The notes below the pieces were generated by a model. The model was not told the origin of the DNA. It did no database searches and was given only the letters and a program-made list of their open reading frames with translations. Made by a program: the position numbers and the translations under genes. Below, piece after piece: positions 1 through 11,200 of a stretch of DNA of 64,000 bases; the stretch's first letter is position 1, and each line of letters opens with the position of its first letter. The stretch covers positions 2,418,457-2,482,456 of the forward strand of contig QEOQ01000508.1 in the NCBI GenBank assembly GCA_010279815.1, written 5' to 3'. The stretch is from Brachionus plicatilis. Lineage: Eukaryota; Rotifera; Eurotatoria; Ploima; Brachionidae.

Positions 1-549
1 TCATAAGTAACACCACCTATACCACAACTTTTACCATTCGGCAGATTGTCTATCAGCTCTTTAAAGTTTTCCGGATCTAATCTGTAATCGTGTACTTGAT
101 TTTTGTGCATGCAAACAAATTCATTCAGTATTTTTATGTTTTTAAGCTCATTTGGCGAATTTTGACTAATTCTTTCGTTAAATTGTTTAAAAAATACATC
201 TTTAATTTTTGCTATCTCAATATCGACATTTTGCTGCTTACTATTCATCGATTTAATCTTTTTCCAAAAGCCTGTTTTATCCATCTGGAACAAGGAGTTA
301 AGATTTCTTAAGCACCGATCTCGTTTTAGTGTTATGTTTAATCTTTTTTTTGCTCTAAATTCGCGTTTAGCATTATTGTATAAAGCCTTTTCTTTCGCCG
401 CAAAACCAGAGTTTTTGTAAGCGATGTAAAATTCAATCATTTTGTTGTGAATATTTTGTATACTATCATTCCACCAAGACTTGAATTTGTAGTGAAAAAG
501 AATCTTCTGGTTGCCTATACCATTAAAAAATTTGAAAACACCATTACCT
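1..549 (-). mobile_element. Non-LTR retrotransposon (LINE) fragment, endonuclease-RT linker region
   Basis: The minus strand reads open from about 549 to the window edge, about 180 codons, with an in-frame TAA just upstream. The translation contains KSWWNDS near 465-485, then a basic helical stretch, then LPNGKSCGIGGVTY at the very edge. This order (a WWN motif, a coiled linker, then an N-G-K-S-x-G-x-G-G motif) is typical of the segment joining the endonuclease and reverse transcriptase of Jockey/CR1-type LINE ORF2 proteins. The RT domain itself would lie outside the window to the left. No promoter or ORF1 is visible to the right, so the copy is 5'-truncated or decayed there. Confidence 0.75.
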
Positions 550-1060
550 TACAACCAATGACCGATTTTGGTCACCAAATAGGCAAAAAAAAATTTTAGA
601 AATTAAACCAGATCTTAAACCAAGGACGATTATGAAGGAAATTGAATAAGGTGCAATGAACGCTGCTAAAACCTTTTTAATTAATTATTTTTTATTTAAT
701 TGTTCAATAAAAAATTGTCGGAAATGACTTGTCGGATAGGTCACGGTCACGAAAAGACATGGGGAGAATTTGATGATTTTTTTCAGAAATATTGGTTAAA
801 AATAAATCGGTGTTAAAGCTGATTTGATTTTTCATAGTTGGCAAATAAGCTAAAGATACAGAAAAGCAAATAATTAAAATCATAAATGATATATCTGAAT
901 AAAGAATTTAAAACAAATAAAGAATTATCTATTTATGTATAAATTTATTTCTTGAATTTTTTTATTCTATTACAAAATTGATTTATCTAATATTTATTTT
1001 TATCTACTATTTTCTAAAAGAATTATCTACTATAGAAAAACTATGCCAAATAAAATATTG

Positions 1061-1104
1061 AACAGGAAGAAAAAAATAGAGGGTCTCTATTTTGATAGTT
1101 TAAT
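1061..1104 (+). repeat. Dispersed repeat with a copy at 11935-11985
   Basis: The segment AACAGGAAGAA followed by AATAGAGGGTCTCT recurs in inverse orientation at about 11935-11985 inside a kinesin intron. It looks like a small fragment of a dispersed element. Confidence 0.5.
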
Positions 1105-1129
1105 CCATCAGGTCCTCTATCATTTAATT

Positions 1130-1550
1130 AACACTAGAAGCACCAAATAAAGAATAAATCATATATTGAATGTTCGAATTTATTGAAATTATTTAATTAA
1201 TTGAATAAAAATAATAAATTATTAAATTTTAGTCTTTTCTTAGGCCTTATAAAATATCCATGGTCAATAACATTTTCTACAAATGCTCTCTTTTTCTATT
1301 GTACAATATCCACTGCAATTCACACTGCTTTTTACATTTTGAACAAAAATTTGTCGCTTTATAATTATAACATAAACAAATTTGAACATTTTTTTTTTAA
1401 TTTAGTTGATTTAGAAAGTTATTCTTATTTTTATGCTGTCAATTGAAAGTCAATTTCCAAGGCAAAATCCAAGTAAATTTTTGTTACTTTGGATTTTAGA
1501 ATCCAAAAATCGAAAAAGAGCTATTTTGACTCGTTGGTGCTTCTTGTGTT
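1130..1550. mobile_element. MITE with 17-bp terminal inverted repeats
   Basis: AACACTAGAAGCACCAA at 1130-1146 matches the reverse complement of TTGGTGCTTCTTGTGTT at 1534-1550 with one mismatch. The 421-bp interior is AT-rich. It contains a chance 81-codon frame at 1201-1446 without an ATG start, which I do not call a gene. Size, TIRs and lack of transposase fit a non-autonomous DNA element. Confidence 0.6.
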
Positions 1551-2282
1551 TTTTTATCATTTTTTTAGCAATTGCTTTATTGTATTTATCACTTTTTTAT
1601 TTTACCTAATAAATATTTTAATTCAGCAAGCAAATGTTTTTTTTTTGCTCAGCATCATTTTTTAATTTAGCTTCCAAAAAAAACTTTTTAACTTAGTTTT
1701 ATTTCTTGACTAACAAATTAAACATTTTAATTTGAGAATTTTTTTAATGACTTAGCATTTGAATTTTTACATAGTAAAAATAATTAAAACCATTTAAATT
1801 TAACAAAAAAACGGTTAAACATTTGTTTGAAAGAGAATTTTCAGGATTTTCGAAAATTCCACTATGAGTTCTTTCCTCTTGATGGCTAGTAAGATGGCAC
1901 AGACTTATACAAAAGTAAAAAATAATAAATTAAAGCCCCTTTAAAGACAAATCATTTGACTTTTTTTTTTTTTAAAAATCGAAAATTATGCAAGTCAAGG
2001 GATTTGACTTCAATTTGCCACTATTACTTTTGAACAAGACTAACCTTGATACTTTAAGCAATTTTGATTAACCTTGAATCAGAATTTCCCATGCCTAAGA
2101 AACTGATAAACATTTCGTTGATTTAAGTTCATAATAAAACTATCTTTATTAAAAAATATTAAAAAAAAGCTTAAATTTATAAATGTGTAATAAAAAATTA
2201 AATTTTTTTATTAAATAGATATTTGAAGAATTTTTTCAACAAAGTATACAAGTAATATTTCGAAAAAAATAAAAAAAATTAT

Positions 2283-2341
2283 AAATAAAATTTTTCGAAA
2301 AAATCTTTTTAAATAAAATTTTTCGAAAAAATCTTTTTAAA
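2283..2341. repeat. Two-copy tandem repeat, 28-bp unit
   Basis: AAATAAAATTTTTCGAAAAA plus an ATCTTTTT tail occurs twice back to back. Confidence 0.6.
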
Positions 2342-5091
2342 TTAAATTTTTAAAAAGAAAAAATTCGAGGGTTTTTCCTTTTTATGATTTGTTCATTGGT
2401 TTAATTAGATTATTGTTTAGTTATTTTCAGATTTGTTTTTTAAATTTTAAATTTTTTAAAATCAAAATTCAGGCTTTTCTTTTTTATTAAATTGCATTGC
2501 AGCAATTTTTGAAAGTGTTCTTCAAGAAAATCTTCCAATATCAATTTGGATATAAGTAGAAATATTCTAGTAAACAAAAAATTCATTTTTTTTTAAATTT
2601 AACAATTCGAAACGAAAATTATTTTGGAGAAAATTTTGCAGATTTTTTTTATCTAGCTTAGTTTTTTACCTTAATTTGATTTTTTATCTTTTCTGTCAAT
2701 GTTACCTCAAAATATTAATAAAATATAATATTTAATTAAGAAATTCAGCATAAAATTAAAAATTTTAGTCCAATACAAACGTTTTAGTGCTTTATTGTCA
2801 AAAAATTAAGATTTTATATCTAGAAATTTTACAAAATTCGGATACCTTTGTATTTTTTTGATTCAGTGCAAAAGTTTGAATCAGTTTTCTCAGAATTAAA
2901 AGAATCCCTTAAATTTTCGAATTTAAAATTTTCAAAAATATCCACATTTTATCTAAATAATTGCTTTATAACCACGTTGAAGTTGAGCCCAAAAAATGTT
3001 AAATTAGGTCAATTCATCGTATCATAGAAGCATATTATCAATGTTAACTTTAAAAAATAATGTTTTATATTAATTTTTTTTTTTTATGTTACAAATTTAT
3101 TAATTTAATAATTGATGTTTCATTCTTGTTTTGTAAGCTTGATTTAACAGATTCACCAAAAAACTATAAAGTAAGAATAACGTTCGGAAGAATGAAAATT
3201 TCGTAATTTTATTATATGTAAAAAGGATGTTGACATTATTCTAAGCTAATATCAATAATTTGATTATATTATCATTATGTTGGGTAAAAGAAATTTTTTT
3301 TAATTAAATTAAATTCTTTTGAATTTTTAATTTAAAATATTCAATGCGACTGGGGAAGTAAGCTTTTTGGTTTTAAAATTAAAAAAAAATATTAAGGGTT
3401 GATTTGCGTAAAAATAAGGGTAATAACACCCGCTATTTTAAATTTTAATATTATTCTTTTCAGTTGTTTCACAAAATAAGAGCGAATTATTTCATGAGTG
3501 TTTGATTATTTTTATAAATTTCTATATTCTATATTTTAGTTATTTTTTTGATCTATTTTACCTCCTAAGTAGGCAAAGTAGTGTCTTAAAAAGTAAAAAT
3601 TCGAAGAAACAAAAGTATTCAATAAAGTTCTTGAATAATATTTCCAATTCAAATCGAAAAATTTAAATTAGAAAAAAAAATTACAAGAATAAAATTTTTA
3701 ATGTTGCCTTTCAATGAAAATACTAAATATTTTTATATTAAGCAGGCAGAAAAAATATTAAAATTAAGAGATAGAAGAGAGGAAGATAAAATAATAAAAG
3801 AATTTTTCTCAATAAAGCCTAAATTTTAATAAAAGACTCTTCCTATTTATGTAAATCAAATTTATAGCTATTCGAATAAGGTATTTATTTGTATCATTTC
3901 TTGAAAAATTAGCTTATTCAAATATGTAATTAACAGTCAAGTTGAAATTAATAAAATTCATTTATCTAATTTTGGAAACTGCAAAATTATATATAATTTT
4001 TTATAAGTTGAATTTATCAGAGTTTACAATTAGAATTTTGGGAAAGAAGAGTTCGTTTCAAATTAATAAAATTTAAATAATTTTTTAATAAAATAAAATA
4101 ACTAATGCTGTCAAATGCGGTCCTGCTGCAAAATTAAAAGGCAATAGCATTATGGTTCAAAGGTAAAGCTTTCCTGTCAAGTTTTAATATAATTTAGCAG
4201 CTTCTAGTCATATATTCTTAAAAAATAGAGTGACATGATGTCCAGACGCTTTTTGAAAATATTTAAATTGTTTTTTTTTTTAAATTATGTTTTTGATTCA
4301 TTTTGGCTTTAGAAACACGTCCCATTTTTCTAAGATTAGTCGAAAGATTTGTTTGAGTTAAATTTATTTTAAAAGAAAATTAAAAAAATTTCAAAAAGTT
4401 TTTGAAGAACTAATAAGCTAAATAATTTCAAAAAGATTGTGAAAAAACATAAAGAGAACAAAAAAAAGAAAAAATCAAAGATTAACAGATAAAATAGGTT
4501 AAAAAATTTCTTAATTTTTTTTGGAAAATAATGAAATAGAATTTTTAGGGTAAAAAATTTATTTTTTAAAAGTTAAGATTTATGGTGCAGTGAACTCTAA
4601 GAACAAGTCAAAAAAGAACAATTAGCAGTATTTTTGATTCATCGCAAGGAATGTTTGCAAAATCTCTGCAAAGTATTTGCAGAAAACTTTTTATGAGAAA
4701 AGTAAAGGGTAAATACTATAGAATTTTTTTAAATAGATTTCTGAAAAGCTATCTAAAATACATACAAGTCGAAAAGGTGCAATGTTAAAAAAATCACTTT
4801 TTTTAATGAAAATTTTTTGCGATTTTTACCCGAGAAAAAATATTTATTTCACGCAACAAATAAACGTAATTTCGGGGCATGTAATTTTTTTAGCTTGTTC
4901 AATTATAAAATTTTTAATATCTAAAATCTTAAAGTAAATTTTTATTTTATACATTTTATTATAAAAATGAAAAAATCATTCTATTATTCACAAAATTTTC
5001 TTTTTTTTAAATTTTAATTCGATTAATTTAAAATTATTTGAAATGTTTAAAAAAAGAATTCGTAATAATTCTTTTATTTTAACCAGACTTG

Positions 5092-5187
5092 TTTATAAGT
5101 CACAGTTTTAAGTCTAAGTCACAGAAATTTAAGTCAAAGTTATGACTTGACTTGACTTAAGACTTGTGACTTAAAAACAAGTCTGAT
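5092..5187. repeat. GACTT-rich inverted repeat
   Basis: AGACTTGTTTATAAGTCACAG on the left is mirrored by CTGTGACTTAAAAACAAGTCT-like sequence on the right, read in inverse. The GACTT/AAGTC richness recalls the termini of the element at 21949-22567 and of fragments near 50710 and 58813. Confidence 0.45.
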
Positions 5188-6048
5188 TTTAACACAATTT
5201 TACATAAATACTTACTTTAAAATTCAATATTTAGAAATTTTATTTTATAAAAATTTTGCCCATAATGGATTTCAGTCTTTTCACTAAATAAAATGTCAAC
5301 ATTAAAAAATTTCTATAAATTTAACCTAAATTTTGGTAAAATATGGTAATAGAAATGCAAAAAAAGCTTTAAATTTTTTTTATAAATCCAGTTGTAAACA
5401 ATTCAATTATTAGACCGTTTTCCTTTTTTAATTAGCCGCTTTTATTAAATTGATTTTAATAATAATAAAAAAATTTTTTAAAGTTAAATGCTTTGATCGC
5501 CTTTCCGGCATCAAAATCAGACATTTAATCTAAAATCTACGATTAGGATAAAATAATTTTTAATTAGCTCAAAATTTAAAATTTTTTGCAAAATTTTTAT
5601 AAAAATTTATTGAAAATTGATTTTTAGACAAATTTCCATAATTAAAAATTTTTTTTAAATGTCTAAAATTTCTCATGAAAATGAAAATATTTTGTTTTGC
5701 CTTCTAAGTTTCTTAAGATTTTTGAAAATAAATTTTTATTTTATTTGAATATTTCTTAACTTAAAACTTTTTTTCATTAACTAAATAAGTCTAAAGCAAA
5801 AATTATATCGTTTTTAGTATTATGTTTGTAATTTGCGTGAAAATTCACAATGTCTTTAAATAAAAATTTAACTTATTTCAATCATTTATTTCATTTTAGG
5901 TTTATTAAATATTTTTTCAATTAAAATTTAGTTTAAAAAATTTTTAATTTCATTTTGAAAGAACTCCAGCTTGATACAATTTACAAATTAATAAAAAATG
6001 ATTTAATTAAACTCTTAATTTAGGAAAGGAAAAAAAAATACAACATTC

Positions 6049-7074
6049 ATGTCTAACTTGACATCAAACATTACATTAATCTGCTCAGATGTTAGTCAAG
6101 TAATCAATGTGTACCTTAATCCGATAATTAATTTTAGCGGTATAATATTCAGTTTATTAAACTCGTTCTCATTTTTTAAATTGGTGAAAGAAAAAAACAA
6201 CCATAAAAGCTTTTTGTACAAATACTTGTTTGTACGATCAATTGATGAACTTTTGTTTTTCATGGCAAACTCATTTTCAGTATTCTATTTCTGTTCAGAC
6301 CAATGTCTGAGCTCTACCAGCTACATAATGCAAATATGGACAATTTTTTTGTATTTTTATTTAACAATGGTAACAATTTTGTACTCCACCTTTTTGGATA
6401 TTCTGGCAACTTTGGAACGTTTTTTAATGATTAATTCTCTATTCAAGAAATTCAATTTTTTTAAGTCAAAATTATTTTTTTATTCAGTAACAATATTTCT
6501 AGGCTTATTTTGTCTTTTTTTCTACATTAACCGAATATTTGAATTTGAAATTGTACCTATCAGTAACAGTACCGATATGTACCAAGTAGAATTCTCGGAC
6601 TACTATTACAATGATCAAATTAGCAAAAATCTCCGCATATATAATGTTGTAATGCGGGATTTTATCTCAACAGTGCTCATAATGCTGCTAAACGTTTTGA
6701 TTATGCTTTCAATGAAAAAAGCATTAATTAAAAAAAAAGTCTTTAAAATAATCTCTAAAACTTTTAGATCATGTGCAAAAGAACGTCAAGTAACTATTAT
6801 GGTTCTTTTGAATGGTTTGAAATTCACCATTGGACATACATTAATTTTCATCTACTACCTACAAATAAAGGCTCTACAAAAAATATCATGCTTGTATGAT
6901 TTATCTCGTTTTATGATCGTTTTTTCCTACTGGTCTGGATTTTTTTTGTATTATTTTTTTAATTTAAAATTTCGACGGGCATGCAATTCTATCATCTTCA
7001 ACAAATTTTCCTGCTTGAACAAAATTGAGCAAAACAATCAGTCCAATTCTACTTATTTACACGAAAACCATTAA
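6049..7074 (+). CDS. Seven-transmembrane receptor, rhodopsin-like GPCR type
   Basis: This is a single-exon ORF of 341 residues starting at ATG. The short N-terminus carries two N-glycosylation sites (N3-L-T, N7-I-T). Seven hydrophobic segments lie at about 25-47, 60-82, 95-128, 142-162, 202-222, 248-272 and 284-306, with basic intracellular loops (KKALIKKK at 223-230, LKFRR near 306) and a polar C-tail. In TM3 the usual D/E-R-Y is replaced by ERF (123-125), and TM7 has no clear NPxxY, so it is a divergent family member, perhaps a peptide or chemosensory receptor as expanded in rotifers and nematodes. The ligand cannot be named. A possible splice acceptor (TTTAG) lies about 25 bases before the ATG, so a 5' untranslated exon may exist. 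I infer a plasma membrane location. Confidence 0.8.
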   Translation: MSNLTSNITLICSDVSQVINVYLNPIINFSGIIFSLLNSFSFFKLVKEKNNHKSFLYKYLFVRSIDELLFFMANSFSVFYFCSDQCLSSTSYIMQIWTIFLYFYLTMVTILYSTFLDILATLERFLMINSLFKKFNFFKSKLFFYSVTIFLGLFCLFFYINRIFEFEIVPISNSTDMYQVEFSDYYYNDQISKNLRIYNVVMRDFISTVLIMLLNVLIMLSMKKALIKKKVFKIISKTFRSCAKERQVTIMVLLNGLKFTIGHTLIFIYYLQIKALQKISCLYDLSRFMIVFSYWSGFFLYYFFNLKFRRACNSIIFNKFSCLNKIEQNNQSNSTYLHENH

Positions 7075-7575
7075 GAATTTCCCAAAGAATGAATTCAAAT
7101 TTTTTTTTTCAAATATTTAACTTTTTGTTTAAAAAATTAAAATTTTTTTAAATTTTTTGATTTTTATGATCGTTTTTTTGGGTCTTGCCTGTAATGTTAT
7201 ATATGTAAGATGATAACAAAAAATATTATCTTTAGGTACCATACTGGTTATGTTATCAAAGCTGATTACTTAAATGTTATCTTTTAGTTACGTTATCAGA
7301 AATAATAACAATTCATTCTTAATGATAACATTTTCTAAAGTTTGATAACAAAAATTTATAATTTTTATTCTTAATTTTCATGACATTAAATGTAATATTT
7401 TATTTACAATTAAAAAAAATGGTTTTTCAAAATTTAAAATATAGACAATATTTTGATAATTAAAGGGGAATAAAAATAATTTAATAATGAAGGAAAAAAA
7501 AATGTAGAAAATATAGAAACAAAAGATATCTAATTCAAAATTTTTCAATGAATAAATAGTCTAATTAGTTTTATT
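7075..7575. repeat. Intergenic stretch with scattered GATAAC/GTTATC motifs
   Basis: Between about 7190 and 7350 the words GATAAC and GTTATC recur at least seven times in both orientations. This looks like a decayed repeat element. I see nothing else in the stretch. Confidence 0.4.
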
Positions 7576-7806
7576 TCAATTTTTTTCTTTATCAATTTGT
7601 AAATTATTACCTAAACCTTCTAAAAATGCTTCAATATCCTCACATTTATAATCTGTCACTAATCGTAAAATTCTCAAATTAGTCTCATGTTTGTCTTTTT
7701 TAGGTTTAAATTGATCACCGTTTTTAATTCTAAGCTTATCTAAATTTACTTTATTTTGCTCTCTCCTGAATAATTCTACAACTTTCGGAACAGTTAAATG
7801 TTTTCT
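7576..7806 (-). CDS. Short ORF or terminal exon of unknown protein
   Basis: The minus strand is open for about 75 codons and ends in TGA at 7576-7578. The translation is coding-like rather than low complexity: it includes PKVVELFRREQN, LRIKNGDQFKP and DYKCEDIEAFLEGLG. It begins just after an ACTAG that could serve as a splice acceptor. It is on the same strand as the kinesin gene but beyond that gene's stop, so it is separate. I recognise no family. It may be a last exon whose upstream exons are lost, or a transposon remnant, since AGTCAAAGTC repeats follow at 7815-7855. Confidence 0.35.
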   Translation of the reverse strand, partial: RKHLTVPKVVELFRREQNKVNLDKLRIKNGDQFKPKKDKHETNLRILRLVTDYKCEDIEAFLEGLGNNLQIDKEKN

Positions 7807-8210
7807 AGTTTTAAGTCAAAGTTTCTAATAGTTTTAGTCAAAGTCAAAGTCTCTAATTATATTATTATAATTATATAAATAAAATTTTCTATATTTTTTT
7901 CTACATAAAGTCCTAGTCTAAATTCTGTCTTTCTATATTTTGGAGAAAATTCGATATTTTGTTTTTCTATATTTGGTCTTCCTCCCACATAATTATGGTA
8001 TTTTGGTATTAATTTAAATGGTTTAGGGATTCATTTTAGCATTAAAAAAATTTATATCAAAACTTTATTTTTTTACCAAGTTTAATTTATATCGAATTAG
8101 AATAAAAAAGAATTACATTTATAAAAAAAAAATTTTGACAAATAATAGAAAATTGAAAAATTAAAATTTCCTGAAAAAATTTAATATTTAAAATAAAATA
8201 TTCATTTATT

Positions 8211-11200
8211 TTATATAGCCCGTTTTTTTCTCAAGACTTTTTTTGGCTTTTCATCAATTTCTGGATTCAAATTTTCATCATTATCGTCCTAATCAAAAAA
8301 AATTTAGCTTTTTTCTTTTCAAATTTTTCAAATTTTTTACCTTTATTTTATTTAATGTTTCAATTAAATTTGAACTTTTAGCATTTGGTTTTGTTTTCTT
8401 GCTATTATTGGACGATATACTGCAAGTTGATAATTCAGATGCATTGGACGAAGACGCCTTTAGATTCACCTGACGAGTTGGACGGTCTGAATTTTAAATA
8501 TTTTTTAAATTTCTAATAAAAATAAAAAACAAAAAAATAATATTACTTCTTAATGGTTCTAGAATTGGCGATTTAGTAATCATCTCCGTAATTCTGTCCA
8601 GAGTGCTCTTTTTTTTAGTCTTGGAAACTTTAGATACTTCAATGGCTTCATCTGTTTCCATTACATCATCAACTTCAATAGATTTTTTAGATGCCTTATT
8701 TTTTGACTCTTTCTGCGACTCGTCGTTGCTATTTTGAGCATCAACAGATTTTTTTGTTTTTTTGCTCGAGTCCTTATCTTTTTTTTTATCCTTGTGACTT
8801 TCACTTGACTCGTCAACCGAGTGCTTTTTTTTTGTCTTGCTAACCAAAGTCTTTTTTTTGGCAAGCTCTCCCGAGTCGCCGTTCTCGGACAAAATGCTCA
8901 ATTTGCTTCCTGATTTTGACATTTTTTTCAAAGAAGTTCCAGATTTTGACTTTTTCATCTTGGGAGGCTCACAGTCCACTGCCATTTCCATCAAATCTTG
9001 TTTAAGTGGCTTTTTCGAATGAAAAATTGGAGGCAAGGACGCAGTTTCGCTTTGGCAATTGATGGCTGCATTTTCAGCTTCTAATTTAGCAACTTGTGCC
9101 TGGTATTGCTGAATTATAGTTTCTTGTTCTTTTTGTTGCTGAGCGTCAAACATTAAGCGCTCAATTTTGTTATCCTTAAACTGAACGTCGTTCTTAAGCA
9201 CTTCAATTTCGGTATTTTTTTCCTCAATTATTTGCTTAAGTTCGTCAATTTCAGCCTGAAGTTGTACCTTGGACTCTTCGAGCCGTTCAAATGCCAGCTT
9301 CTTGGCCTCTAGTTCACTTCTGTACTCCTCACTTTTGTCTCTAAGACTCTTTTTTTCAGTTTCCGAATCAGATTTTAGTTTTAAAAATTTTGAATCCAAG
9401 TCCTCTAAAGTTTTGAAATTTTCGTTAACTTCGGCTTCAAATAGTGATATCTTTTCCTTGAGCTTGAGAATTTGTTGACTAGATTCGCTCAGTAAATCTT
9501 CCTTTTCGGTTAATAGAGACTGAAGATTTTTGGAGTTGACTTCGGCCATTTTTAACTGAGACATGAGCTCGCTTTGAATTTGCCTAGACTCAGATTCTAG
9601 TTGCCGAAAGTTGTCCAGTTGCTTCTTGAGCTCGTTTCTCAAATTTTCATTTTCATTCGACTTGAGATCCATTTCGTGATTTAAAGATTCGTATTCATGG
9701 TTCATCATGCTCAAATCTTTTTTATAATTGTGCATTTGGTCAAAAAATTCATTATCGGCCTTTTAAATTAATTTATTTTAGGTTTTTGAAAATTATTTTT
9801 AAATGATTAATAAATAAATTCAATAGAAATACTTAGATTAAATGATTTATTTTTGAAATATGATTATCACTTCAGTAAAAATAATAGAATTAATCAGTAA
9901 ATATAATATTTTATTCAGTAAAAATGATTATCCCATCAGTAAATTTTATTCAGAAAATTATTTTCAGCAAAATTATTTTTTCATCAGCAGAATTGTATAT
10001 GACATCATCTGAGCAGCCCATAATTTATTATCGTAGCGATGATACTGACGTTGAAGCTAAAGAAATCGAGGCACCTGTTTATAAGAAAACCCATGGTATT
10101 GGAAAAATATACGACCCTCAAGGCACTTTTGAAATGGAGCTTGTGGGCCTGGACGCCAGAAAAACGCTAAAAGAGCACTCATCAAACAGTAATTTTATTT
10201 TCAGTTAACTAAAATTCAATAAATTTACTGAATAAATATATATTTTTGCTATTTCTTTTTAATTAATTTACTGAATTGGATTTATTGATTTAATAATATT
10301 ATATTAACTGAACATTTAATTATTTTTTTGAAATTATTACTATTTTTTTGTATTATTTTACTAAATAAATTTTACTGCAGATTAAAATACTTTTGCTAAG
10401 AAAATTCAATAAATTTACTGAATAAATAAATATTTTTGCTATTTCTTTTTAAATATTTTACTGAAGTATATTTACTGATTAAATATACATTATTTTACTG
10501 ATCATATAATATTTTGTCTTTATTTTTATATTAAGTAAACATTTTGAGTAAAAAGAAAATATTAATTTTTTCCTCTTAATAATTATAATAATTTTATTGA
10601 AATAATTTAACTTGGAATAATGGTTTATATTTAAGTTAAGGAGACAGAGATAAGAATGGTTGTATCATCAACAGATGCTTAATTCGAGAATCCATTTTTG
10701 TTACCAAATTGCTTTTATTATAAAAAATTTGTTTGACTTTTTGGTTTTTTTTTTAAATATTTTATTTTATTTTGAAAAAAAATTGATCAATCAATCTTTT
10801 ATTGAAACGTTCATTTTAAAAACCTAAATTTTTCATATAAAATTTTTGTAAAATATTAAAATAAAATATTCAAAAAGAGATTTTTTTTAATTAAAAATTA
10901 AATGTTCAGAAATCTTCTATTTAAAATTTTTAAAACTACCGTATTCCCTTATTCGAAACAAAACTTTGGTGCATGCAACCAACAGTATCTCTCCCATGTT
11001 TAAACATTCTTAACTTACACTGCATACTCTAAATACGTGTTTTAAGCCTTGAGTCCGCATTAAAAAAAAAATTTAAAAAAAAATAGTGTGGCATTAAAGC
11101 TTGAAATTTTTGTGAAAAAAAAAATCATTTTTTTGAAATTTTACATTTGATGCTGCGCTTTAAACTAAATTGAAAAAAAAAAATTTGATTATTTTGTTTT

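Larger units (their letters stand above)
550..6048. other. AT-rich intergenic stretch without a supported gene
   Basis: I find no convincing coding signal on either strand apart from the MITE at 1130-1550. The rest is low-complexity A/T with many short poly-T and poly-A runs, one short tandem duplication (2283-2341) and one GACTT-rich inverted repeat (5092-5187). Confidence 0.6.

Noticed and set aside
1201..1446. 81-codon open frame
   Set aside because: It starts with TTG, is low-complexity and lies wholly inside the MITE at 1130-1550.
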